Shown here piece by piece: positions 1 through 6,842 of a DNA stretch of 19,922 bases (positions within the stretch are counted from its first letter, which is position 1; every line of letters begins with the position of its first letter). The notes under the pieces are model-generated. The model was not told where the DNA came from and did no database searches. It worked only from the letters and a program-made list of their open reading frames with translations. Made by a program: the position numbers and the translations under genes. The stretch lies in the NCBI GenBank assembly GCA_031279965.1, contig JAITHM010000006.1:1-19922 (forward strand). The letters run 5' to 3'. The stretch is from Spirochaetaceae bacterium (GTDB taxonomy: Bacteria > Spirochaetota > Spirochaetia > Treponematales > Breznakiellaceae).

Positions 1-752
1 CGGTGACTGCCAGCGATGAGACAACCGCAAGCGCAAAGCTGGGCGATATTGCGCTGGGCGACTATGTAGACCTGCCAAGCCTGACCGTAGCGGCTTACGG
101 AGGTAGTGATGGGAACGGCGGCGGCGCGTTTAGTAACACCAAGGCACGGGTGCAGGTTGTTGGGGTAAACTCGTATACCAAGAATGGCAACACCGGCAAG
201 CATTTAGTATTCCAGTTTAAGGATATAATGGTAAACAGGCGGATGAATGAGACTAATACTACCACCGGCGGGTATGCGGCAAGCGAGATGCGGAAGTATC
301 TAACAACCGTCTCTGGAGACGCTAACAGCGGAAAGTTCCTTGCGGGACTTGTGGCCGCGGGGGTGCCGCAAACGGCGCTCTGGGCTCCCAGCCGTGTAAT
401 TTCAGGAGCGGCGGCAATAGCGGATCTGGTCTATCTGCCGTCGTACTGGGAAATAAATAAGACCGTTGATGCATGGAGTGGGGGCTCTTATGTGAGCGGA
501 GAGAGCGACGGCAATTCGGCATGGTTTAGTTATTACAGTCCTGCCGGCAGCGCATCGAATCTTGATTCAACCGCAGGGAAGGCGGTGAGGAAGAAGAAGT
601 TGCATGGTACTGAGACTGATGCTTGGTGGTGGTTTGCTTCCCCCTATTCCGGCTCCTCGTCTCACTTTTGCTATGTCCACAACCTCGGACATGCCCACAA
701 CTACATTGCGAGTTCGGCGGGCGGCCTCGCCCCCGTTTTCTGTGTAAAATAA
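1..752 (+). CDS. DUF6273-type surface protein, 3' part (5' end outside window)
   Basis: The open frame enters from the left edge, so the true start is not visible; about 249 residues remain. The architecture matches the DUF6273 module of Treponema and Firmicutes surface proteins: an early LGDIALGDYVDLPSL segment, a central VYLPSYWEI/SGESDGNSAWF block, and a C-terminal WWWFASPYSG...GGLAPVFCVK block. The last block resembles the end of formylglycine-generating-enzyme/C-type-lectin folds. Asn, Thr, Ser and Gly are abundant, as expected of an exported ligand-binding protein, but any signal peptide lies upstream. The last ~40 codons change abruptly in composition: adenine-poor, pyrimidine-ending codons. 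A perfect hairpin straddles the stop. Family assignment is by pattern recognition; function (adhesion or ligand display) is inferred. It could equally be a repeat-bearing secreted protein with DUF6273 as its terminal domain. Confidence 0.7.
   Translation, partial: VTASDETTASAKLGDIALGDYVDLPSLTVAAYGGSDGNGGGAFSNTKARVQVVGVNSYTKNGNTGKHLVFQFKDIMVNRRMNETNTTTGGYAASEMRKYLTTVSGDANSGKFLAGLVAAGVPQTALWAPSRVISGAAAIADLVYLPSYWEINKTVDAWSGGSYVSGESDGNSAWFSYYSPAGSASNLDSTAGKAVRKKKLHGTETDAWWWFASPYSGSSSHFCYVHNLGHAHNYIASSAGGLAPVFCVK
621..749 (+). other. Candidate DGR-type variable region at 3' end of DUF6273 gene
   Basis: From the TGG-TGG-TGG run onward the coding strand turns sharply pyrimidine-rich. Between codons 633 and 707, 23 of 25 codons end in C or T. 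By hand count 621-743 has 14 A in 123 bases, against 32 A in 120 bases for 501-620. Adenine-specific mutagenic retrohoming turns template AAY codons into NNY codons in the target, producing this signature at the end of a C-type-lectin-like domain. The conserved end GGLAPVFC would be the unvaried anchor. No template repeat or reverse transcriptase is inside the window, so the DGR reading is inference. Confidence 0.4.
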
Positions 753-770
753 CCTTTGGTTATTTTACAC
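742..770. other. Perfect 13-bp inverted repeat across the stop codon
   Basis: GTGTAAAATAACC (742-754) pairs perfectly with GGTTATTTTACAC (758-770) around a TTT loop, and the TAA stop at 750-752 lies within the left arm. The arm is AT-rich and no T-tract follows, so it is a poor intrinsic terminator. DGR targets often carry a hairpin or cruciform immediately after the variable region, which would fit this position. A simple 3'-end stabiliser is the alternative. Confidence 0.6.
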
Positions 771-815
771 GAACACTCTCCATTCCCGCAGCCTTGTGCG
801 GCGGGTTTCGGCAGT

Positions 816-850
816 GGGCAGTAGACAGCAAAACCGGCTGTCCACTGCCC
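816..850. repeat. Intergenic inverted repeat, 14-bp arms, CTGTCC-type
   Basis: The arms GGGCAGTAGACAGC (816-829) and GCTGTCCACTGCCC (837-850) pair at 13 of 14 positions around a 7-base loop. A related copy, GCTGTCCCCTGTCCAC, lies at 971-986. No T-tract follows, so it is not a classical terminator. It looks like a dispersed extragenic palindromic repeat or its scar. The whole gap 753-1016 has no convincing gene. Confidence 0.6.
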
Positions 851-981
851 ATTAACTTTGCCGGAGGGACGCGCTCAATGTTTCGCGCGCCCCATTCACC
901 CAGAAAAGGCCATACGACAGCGGCGGGCAACAGCCACACGACTTAATTCGGTCTCAAGATTGGCAGTCCAGCTGTCCCCTG

Positions 982-1009
982 TCCACAATTGGAAGGTCTG
1001 TGGTAAACT
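982..1009 (+). promoter_or_regulatory. Candidate extended -10 promoter for the coiled-coil gene
   Basis: TCCACA (982-987) is followed after 16 bases by TAAACT (1004-1009), itself preceded by TGG as an extended -10. Each hexamer matches consensus at 4 of 6 positions. The predicted start site would fall at or just before the ATG at 1017, so the transcript may be leaderless. No Shine-Dalgarno sequence stands at normal spacing; GGAAGG at 991-996 is about 20 bases away. Confidence 0.35.
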
Positions 1010-1016
1010 TGAACGT

Positions 1017-4000
1017 ATGGATTTTTTCTCGACTGGTAATTTTATTACGCTTATTGTTGTAGGAGCTGCTTTTGTAGTGTTCCGGTTAACGGACAAGCGG
1101 AACCGGAATTTGCAAGCGGCGCGAACTTATGGCAAGCAGCTTGAAGAACGGCTCAAAGAGGAACTTTCACAATATATAGATAAAAAAAAGAATGATGTTA
1201 CCAACTACGGCTCGATTCTTGCCGCGGAGAAAAGCTCCGCAAAGGCGATCCTGGCGAACCTTCAAAAAGTACTGGGTGAACTTGACGGACGACAAGAACT
1301 TATTGATACAATAAACAGCCGCTTGCGTGACTACGACACAACACTGGGCGAGCTTTTCAGGATGACTGGACGGGTTGAGGATAACCTCCAGCGCATTGCA
1401 TCAGAAAGCGAATTTGTTGAAAACATTGCCGTGCGAATTTCCGGTGTAAAAGAAAAGTTTGATGAGCTTCTTGCCGGCATCAAAGCTGGCCATGAAAATC
1501 TGGAAAATACAGTAGACAGTGCATTGAACGCACTGTCCAAAGAAGTGAATGAAGGCAAGAACGCCATTATTACCACGATAGCCGCTGGAGAGACTGAATT
1601 TTCCCAAACGATAGCTCGTCAGCGTGCTGAATTAAATGTGGTGAAGCAAGACATGGTTACGGCGCTTGAAGATGCGAAAACAGGAATGGATGCGGCGCTA
1701 AAAAATGCGCGAATAACGATGGATACAACGCTTCAAGGTGCAGAGTCAAATATGAGTACCGTGCTGGAAAGCGTTCAAACAAATATGGATGCAATGCTGC
1801 AGAAAGCCCAATCAAATATGGATACAACGCTAAAAAGCAATCAAACGGAAATGGATACGGCGCTTGAAAATGCCGCACGAACAATGCGGACTACGCTTGA
1901 GGAAGAACAACGCGCTTTTGAAAGCAGCTCAGATGAACAACAGAAAAATCTTGAAGCAATCTTTGCCGGACATCAGGAAAAAATCCGCGAGGCTGAGGCG
2001 GTGCGGGCGGCAAATATTCAGCGTGATACGGAACTTATCACGGCATTGCTGAGAGAAGCCGTTGACCACGCGGGCGAGCGCGCAGGAAAACTTGAGGATG
2101 AAATCTACGCGGCATTTCGCGCTCAGACGGAAGAGCGGGCGGCGCGCATCAAAAATGATATTGATTGTGAGCTTGGCGAACTGCGCAAAGAAGCGGAAGA
2201 TTTGCGTGAAGCGGCATCAGATATAAATGCGCTGGAATTACGGGTAACGACATCGATTACCGCACTTGAGGCGCGTGTCAATAACAGTCTTGATTCCATT
2301 GATGCGACACTTGCTGATCATCGTGATGGTGTTGACAAACATATTGCCGCCCATCGTGAAAATGTCAGCTCTCATCTTGTTAGCCATCGTGAAGACATTG
2401 ACCGTGAACTTGAACATCACCGTGAAGGCGTGGACAAACATATCGCCGCACTTAAATCCGAACTTGAAGGGCTTGCGTCAAACGCGAAAGATGCTGCCCT
2501 GGCAACAGCGAAAGAACACTTTGCTGCATTTGAAAAGGCTGAAGAAGCGTTTAAGCAGCGGATGAATGTGAGCATGGATGCGGCGCGTTCGATGGATGCG
2601 GAATTCCGGCTACAACTTGAAAGCACCCAGGAAAGCATCCGCAAACAGATAGCTTCATTTGAAGAGAACGCACGTGCGTTAGGTGATACGGTCACTGCAG
2701 ATTTTGAAAATTCAATTAATCATATCAAAACAAAATTGCATGACATAGAAAGTGAAATTGAACGTATCAAGAAAGATGCATACGAACATACTGAAGAAAA
2801 TCTGCGTATTTTTGAAAACAGCTTTCAGGCGAATTTAGAACGGCGCAGCGAACATATAGAAACACGTTTTACTGAATGGCGTGATGCGCTGAACAATCGC
2901 TTTGCAACAATTACCGAAAATCAGGAAGCAGAATGTCGAAGGATTGAAGCTGCCTTTGATGACGGCCTGCGTAAAAAATCGGCGGAACTTGATGCGGCAT
3001 TTATGAATGAGTTTGAGCGTATAAGGAATGCCGCAGCAAGCATTGAGCAAAGTTCACGTGAACAGATGGATCATGCGGAAGAAACTCTTGCCGCACTGAA
3101 AGAACAATTAAAAAATGATTTTGCTGAACTGCGTGAGTCGTCTCTTGCCGTGCTGAGTACCGAAATCAGCCGTACTTCACTTGAAAGCGCCGATAAACTT
3201 AAAGCATACGTGCGTGAAATTGAAAATGAGCAGAAGCGTATTGCGGAACAAGTTGACGAAAAAAACAACGAAATAGCAGAGCGTCTTGCTACGTCGTGTA
3301 AAGCGCTTGATGAATCGCTGGACGGATTTAATCAAGAACTTAAAAAGCTGAATGTATCGATTGATGAAATGCGAAGCAAGTCAGATACCGCATACACCGA
3401 AAATGAAGATAAAATAACTGTTATAAAAAATTCTATTAACGAAATACATACAGAGCTGACACATTATCAAGAGAAACTTCTTGCCGGTGCAGATGAAAAA
3501 TCAAAACATCTTGAATATTCAATCAGCAGTGCTGAAGAAAAGATTCATGAATTTTTCCAGCAAAGCAAAGTAATTGATAAAACGATTGAAATGAAAAACG
3601 AGCTTACGCGCGCGATGGAAGATATACGTGATGATCTTCAGCGGCTTGCTCTTCAAAAAGCAGATGTTGATAATATGGAAAGCCAGTTTGCCAAAATCAA
3701 GCGCATGGAAGATGAAGTAAATGCCAAGATGACGCGCTTTCTTACCGAGCAGCGGCGTATTGACCTTATGGAAGAAAACTTTCGCAGACTTCTCCAGACC
3801 TCTGCGGCTGTTGATGAAAAATTGCTGTCACTTACCGCACATGACGATGTGCTGCGAGAACTTCAACTTCAGTTTCGCAAACTTTCTGACGCGCTCCAGG
3901 ATGTTGAAGAAAAATATCAGCGTATCGAAAAGAAAAACGAACTGCTGGATGTTACTAGTGAAGGCATCGACAAAAATTTCCGTTCACTACAGGAATCTGA

Positions 4001-4445
4001 AAAAATGGCGCGTCAATTTGAATCGACCATCGCACATCTTTCTGGAGAACTTACCCAAATCAAAGCAGCTGTTGACAATCTTATGAGCGAGAACGCCAAA
4101 GTTATTGAAACTTCCGAACAGCTTTCAACGCTTGATGCCAAACTTATCGAAATTGAACATCGTATTGAAGATATGCAAAAAGCGCGTCAGTGGTGCGCTG
4201 AGCTTGAAGGGCGTATGACAACGCTTTATAATGAAGCAAAAGAGTTTGCAAAAGTTATTGGTGATATGCTTAAAAAAGACGGCGTAAAACAGACTGATAG
4301 TGTTCTAACTCCTGCCCAGCGCGAAGACGCCATCCGTCTTACCCGCATGGGATGGACTCCAGAAGAAATTGCCAGAACTCTTAAGATAGCGCAAAGCGCT
4401 ATAGGCTTGATTGTAGAGCGTGAAATGCCCTCCCGCGCCCATTAA
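1017..4445 (+). CDS. SpiroCoCo-family membrane-anchored giant coiled-coil protein
   Basis: This 1142-residue protein has a single N-terminal membrane segment (about residues 8-25, ITLIVVGAAFVVF), then almost uninterrupted Glu/Lys/Ala-rich coiled coil. It ends in a small helix-turn-helix-like domain (about 1097-1136, with LTRMGWTPEEIARTL). Two hendecad blocks are visible: eight units beginning with Met at about 213-300 and five His-rich units at about 426-480. The start at MDFFSTGNF is chosen because the membrane anchor follows directly; the open frame extends 53 codons upstream through repeat-derived DNA without protein-like character. The family is recognised from spirochaetes; its role is not established. 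A structural or cell-shape/envelope scaffold is inference. It is probably a single-gene transcript, convergent with the minus-strand hydrolase gene 24 bases beyond its stop. Confidence 0.82.
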   Translation: MDFFSTGNFITLIVVGAAFVVFRLTDKRNRNLQAARTYGKQLEERLKEELSQYIDKKKNDVTNYGSILAAEKSSAKAILANLQKVLGELDGRQELIDTINSRLRDYDTTLGELFRMTGRVEDNLQRIASESEFVENIAVRISGVKEKFDELLAGIKAGHENLENTVDSALNALSKEVNEGKNAIITTIAAGETEFSQTIARQRAELNVVKQDMVTALEDAKTGMDAALKNARITMDTTLQGAESNMSTVLESVQTNMDAMLQKAQSNMDTTLKSNQTEMDTALENAARTMRTTLEEEQRAFESSSDEQQKNLEAIFAGHQEKIREAEAVRAANIQRDTELITALLREAVDHAGERAGKLEDEIYAAFRAQTEERAARIKNDIDCELGELRKEAEDLREAASDINALELRVTTSITALEARVNNSLDSIDATLADHRDGVDKHIAAHRENVSSHLVSHREDIDRELEHHREGVDKHIAALKSELEGLASNAKDAALATAKEHFAAFEKAEEAFKQRMNVSMDAARSMDAEFRLQLESTQESIRKQIASFEENARALGDTVTADFENSINHIKTKLHDIESEIERIKKDAYEHTEENLRIFENSFQANLERRSEHIETRFTEWRDALNNRFATITENQEAECRRIEAAFDDGLRKKSAELDAAFMNEFERIRNAAASIEQSSREQMDHAEETLAALKEQLKNDFAELRESSLAVLSTEISRTSLESADKLKAYVREIENEQKRIAEQVDEKNNEIAERLATSCKALDESLDGFNQELKKLNVSIDEMRSKSDTAYTENEDKITVIKNSINEIHTELTHYQEKLLAGADEKSKHLEYSISSAEEKIHEFFQQSKVIDKTIEMKNELTRAMEDIRDDLQRLALQKADVDNMESQFAKIKRMEDEVNAKMTRFLTEQRRIDLMEENFRRLLQTSAAVDEKLLSLTAHDDVLRELQLQFRKLSDALQDVEEKYQRIEKKNELLDVTSEGIDKNFRSLQESEKMARQFESTIAHLSGELTQIKAAVDNLMSENAKVIETSEQLSTLDAKLIEIEHRIEDMQKARQWCAELEGRMTTLYNEAKEFAKVIGDMLKKDGVKQTDSVLTPAQREDAIRLTRMGWTPEEIARTLKIAQSAIGLIVEREMPSRAH
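1653..1916 (+). repeat. Eight tandem 33-bp (11-residue) coiled-coil repeats
   Basis: Eight consecutive 11-residue units each begin with Met, for example MVTALEDAKTG, MDAALKNARIT, MDTTLQGAESN and MDTTLKSNQTE. The consensus is M-D-T/A-x-L-x-x-A-x-x-N. The 11-residue period is the hendecad of right-handed or straight coiled coils. The DNA copies have diverged, so this is an old protein repeat rather than recent slippage. Confidence 0.85.
2292..2456 (+). repeat. Five tandem 11-residue His-rich repeats
   Basis: Units DSIDATLADHR, DGVDKHIAAHR, ENVSSHLVSHR, EDIDRELEHHR and EGVDKHIAALK follow one another in register. Most carry His near positions 6 and 10, so one face of the helix would be histidine-rich. 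Units 2 and 5 are nearly identical at the protein level (DGVDKHIAA and EGVDKHIAA), suggesting internal duplication. Metal binding or pH sensing is speculation. Confidence 0.8.
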
Positions 4446-4469
4446 AAAGCACCGCTGCTTGCGCATAGG

Positions 4470-5495
4470 CTACGGATTTAGATTTCCCAGAAATGCAGCT
4501 ATGCGCGTACGTACATTGTGCTGTAAATCATAATAGAACAGATCATAATCGTAACGGTGAAGTACGCCCACAGCCCAATAGGCATCGTTGATGTCCGCGT
4601 TCGTTACTACTGATCCGCGTTTCAGATTGAGGCGCGCGTCGGCAAAATTAAAACAATCAACCGGCACCGTGTCGCCGAATCGGACGTGACTGCCAAGACT
4701 CTCATCCTTGGGCGCGTGCGTCTCGTCCTTTTTCCAGTTAATAGGATTTATTGCGAGCGTACCACGCCGCATAAAGAGAAAGGGATTATATTTTGCCGCA
4801 GGTGATTCTGTGTTATACGAAATAATAACTCCGGTATCATTGCTGCCCCGCGCAAAATCAAGGCCGGTTTTTTTGACATATTTTTCATTCAGCGCAAAAC
4901 CAATCAGATATGCGGCGATAGTTCTATCGAGTACTTGCGGATGTTTTTCCCGCATCCATACGAGCAGTTCTTTCATAACCACCGTGCCCTGTGAATGAGA
5001 AGCAAAAATGATGGGCTTTCCATGGTTGTCGTTTTGCAAATAGTATTCAAAGGCGATCTTACAATCTGCCAGCGGAATAACTTCTACCGCTTTATCCAAA
5101 ACGTTCAATATCATAGTCTTTTTTATATACGGAATGCTTAATTGACGGTAATACGGCGCAAAGAAATTAGCATGGTCAAAGATACCGCTGTGTGCATCGC
5201 GCAATTTTTGCGCTTCGCTGCGCATGTCGGGATCGTCTATCGGACAAAAATCAGCTTTATCAACAAAATAACATGTCGGATACAGAAAAAAAACATCAAC
5301 AGGTTTTTCACCGCCCCGGCCGTCAAGGCTAAGCCAGTTTTCCGCCTGCGAATAGTCAACAGGCGCCGCACTAATTTGTTTCGCGTACTTCATTGCAGTA
5401 AGGTATGTTACAAGATGCAAAATAAAAAAAACCGCTGCAAGGAGTGTTACAACAGCTGCAATACCCCGTTTTAGATAAAAAAAATTTATATTCAT
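4470..5495 (-). CDS. DUF3089-family alpha/beta-hydrolase, membrane-anchored
   Basis: The 341-residue protein has an N-terminal membrane anchor (about residues 12-32), then DVFFLYPTCY (68-76), FFAPYYRQLSIPYI (111-124) and the nucleophile elbow SHSQG at 166-170 with Ser168. These are typical of DUF3089 proteins, a branch of the alpha/beta-hydrolase (lipase/esterase-like) fold. The catalytic domain should face the periplasm. The substrate is unknown; lipid or ester hydrolysis is inferred from the fold. The ATG at 5495 has GGAAC nine bases upstream and gives the anchor directly. It is the last of three minus-strand genes here but has a 221-base upstream gap, so it may have its own promoter. Confidence 0.8.
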   Translation of the reverse strand: MNINFFYLKRGIAAVVTLLAAVFFILHLVTYLTAMKYAKQISAAPVDYSQAENWLSLDGRGGEKPVDVFFLYPTCYFVDKADFCPIDDPDMRSEAQKLRDAHSGIFDHANFFAPYYRQLSIPYIKKTMILNVLDKAVEVIPLADCKIAFEYYLQNDNHGKPIIFASHSQGTVVMKELLVWMREKHPQVLDRTIAAYLIGFALNEKYVKKTGLDFARGSNDTGVIISYNTESPAAKYNPFLFMRRGTLAINPINWKKDETHAPKDESLGSHVRFGDTVPVDCFNFADARLNLKRGSVVTNADINDAYWAVGVLHRYDYDLFYYDLQHNVRTRIAAFLGNLNP

Positions 5496-5534
5496 TCTGG
5501 TTCCATGTTCCTGATTTTTGGTTTTGGTTCTACG

Positions 5535-5546
5535 CCGGTATACCGG
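5535..5546. promoter_or_regulatory. Perfect 12-bp palindrome upstream of the hydrolase gene
   Basis: CCGGTATACCGG is a perfect palindrome about 40 bases upstream of the DUF3089 start, in an otherwise AT-rich gap. Its location suits an operator, but a palindrome alone is weak evidence. Elsewhere in 5496-5716 the only structure noted is an AT-rich inverted repeat, CATAAAA/TTTTATG, near 5665-5684. Confidence 0.25.
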
Positions 5547-5716
5547 AGCAAATTCTGCAATCAGGCTTTATTCTTAATATATCGGTTAAAACATCGTAAT
5601 CTGTAATCTGTGGTATGAGCAAGCGCACTTGTTAGCTTGGATTTTGGCACATCAAATTTTCCGCATAAAAAACATATTTTATGAAACCATAAAAATTGAA
5701 TCTACAAAAATTTAAA

Positions 5717-6007
5717 TTAGAGCCGTCTTTTTTTTATCAGAATGATAAGAAAAGCGGTGATAAAGAACAGCGGAGGAAGGGACGAAAATACTATGGGCAG
5801 CACCATAATTTGATTGACAATAAAAAGATCTGAAGTAAAGCCAAGGCGCTCAAGAATAAAATAGATTGTTTCAGTATAGAAAGCAAGTATCCCCAGCACG
5901 ACAAAAAGCCATGATGCATCCCGGGTCCGCGCCCATACTGCGATTGCAAAAACAGACGCTAATCCACCCAGTGCAAGTTTGAGTGCAATATGAATAATAT
6001 CTCCCAT
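5717..6007 (-). CDS. Small three-helix integral membrane protein
   Basis: Not recognised as a named family. The 96-residue product has three hydrophobic helices (about residues 5-25, 33-52 and 66-91), a short RTRD loop after the first helix, and a basic C-terminus IKKRRL, so the tail is probably cytoplasmic. It starts with MGDII at an ATG lacking a clear Shine-Dalgarno sequence; a weak promoter ending nine bases upstream (GTGACC, 18 bases, TACACT on the minus strand) would give an almost leaderless message. It lies 42 bases after the META lipoprotein gene on the same strand, so co-transcription is equally possible. Hydrophobic pattern and codon regularity support it as a real gene; function unknown. 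Confidence 0.65.
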   Translation of the reverse strand: MGDIIHIALKLALGGLASVFAIAVWARTRDASWLFVVLGILAFYTETIYFILERLGFTSDLFIVNQIMVLPIVFSSLPPLFFITAFLIILIKKRRL

Positions 6008-6049
6008 AACTTGGTTAGTGTAACATAAAGCTCATATTCCGGTCACCCC

Positions 6050-6724
6050 TTATTGAGGTTTGTATACCATAACAACTTCAATCCCTTCTTTTTCTGCTGG
6101 AATATAAAGGTGCAAAATATTATCTTTAGAGTCCCAATGAGTAATGTTTTGCAGTAACGCATAATAACGGTCTTCGTTAAGTACGCCAATCGTGGTAAGC
6201 GGCGACATAAGCGTTCCTGCTATAGGCCGTATCATAAGATTGTTGCCATCCAGCAAGGCATACGGGGCAAAATATCTGTTGGGTGCCGCCCGCCCGCTTA
6301 TTCCTTCGTTTACAAATTGCAACGTAAAGTAATCATTCATTTGGTTTCCCGTCATGAGTGTGCGATCAAGCATGATAGAACCAACGCCAATCCTTAGTTC
6401 TGTCAATTGCCAGATGGTGTTTTTCAGGCTGTCTACGTTCTTTGCTGGTGCGGTTTCTTCTGCCGGCGCCTGAGGGAGAAGTGCGGCGGCTGGTGCGGGT
6501 TGCGGGTGCTCTGATGCTGTCTGGGCTGGTTCTGACGCTGCCTCCTCCGGCGGCGCTTTTGATTGTGGGGCAGAATCTGGAGGAGACGTTTGAGTGCTTT
6601 GAACCGCGCTGTCGTCCGGTTTAGCATCCGCGGCCGAGGACTTAAATAATGTAGAACAGGTCGACATAAGAATGTTTGCCGCACACAGACCAAGTAGAAA
6701 TATCCGGGTTGCTTTTATTGTCAT
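6050..6724 (-). CDS. META (HslJ-like) domain lipoprotein
   Basis: The 224-residue protein starts at an ATG at 6724 with GGAAGAG eight bases upstream; a longer frame beginning 33 bases earlier lacks such a site. A signal peptide (residues 1-22) ends in a relaxed spirochaete lipobox LMST-C with Cys23. Residues 30-97 are a Pro/Ala/Gln/Glu-rich linker that probably spans from the membrane. Residues 98-222 match a META domain: NTIWQLTEL, FTLQFVNEGISG, NRYFAPYALLDGNNLMI, then TLMSPL and ILHLYIP. META domains occur in HslJ and in envelope lipoproteins linked to stress or antibiotic tolerance. The specific role here is unknown. It is probably exposed at an envelope surface. Confidence 0.72.
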   Translation of the reverse strand: MTIKATRIFLLGLCAANILMSTCSTLFKSSAADAKPDDSAVQSTQTSPPDSAPQSKAPPEEAASEPAQTASEHPQPAPAAALLPQAPAEETAPAKNVDSLKNTIWQLTELRIGVGSIMLDRTLMTGNQMNDYFTLQFVNEGISGRAAPNRYFAPYALLDGNNLMIRPIAGTLMSPLTTIGVLNEDRYYALLQNITHWDSKDNILHLYIPAEKEGIEVVMVYKPQ

Positions 6725-6746
6725 TACAGCTCTTCCAAACATGCGT

Positions 6747-6775
6747 ATGATATACAAGAGTTTTAGTTTAGTCCA
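6747..6775 (-). promoter_or_regulatory. Sigma-70-type promoter for the META lipoprotein gene
   Basis: On the minus strand TGGACT (6775-6770) and TATCAT (6752-6747) are separated by 17 bases, matching consensus at 4 and 5 of 6 positions. Transcription would start near 6740, giving a leader of about 16 bases that contains the GGAAGAG ribosome binding site. Confidence 0.45.
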
Positions 6776-6842
6776 GCATCAAAGCAAGACAACAAGTAAA
6801 GTAACGTATACCGCCGCGTTGCATATTTTGAGTAGTAGTAGT

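Noticed and set aside
623..946. 107-codon frame overlapping the DUF6273 3' end and the intergenic repeats
   Set aside because: It is out of frame with a clear family match and its tail runs through inverted-repeat DNA; no ribosome binding site.
858..1016. 53-codon upstream extension of the coiled-coil gene
   Set aside because: It encodes an Arg/Ser-rich sequence without family features through repeat DNA, and would bury the N-terminal membrane anchor.
1653..2456. CRISPR-like array from the regular 33-bp spacing
   Set aside because: The 33-bp units are in-frame, diverged coiled-coil codon repeats without alternating identical repeats and unique spacers.
6672..6842. Upstream extension of the CHASE2/cyclase gene
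   Set aside because: It would overlap the lipoprotein gene and its promoter on the other strand, and adds no recognisable domain.
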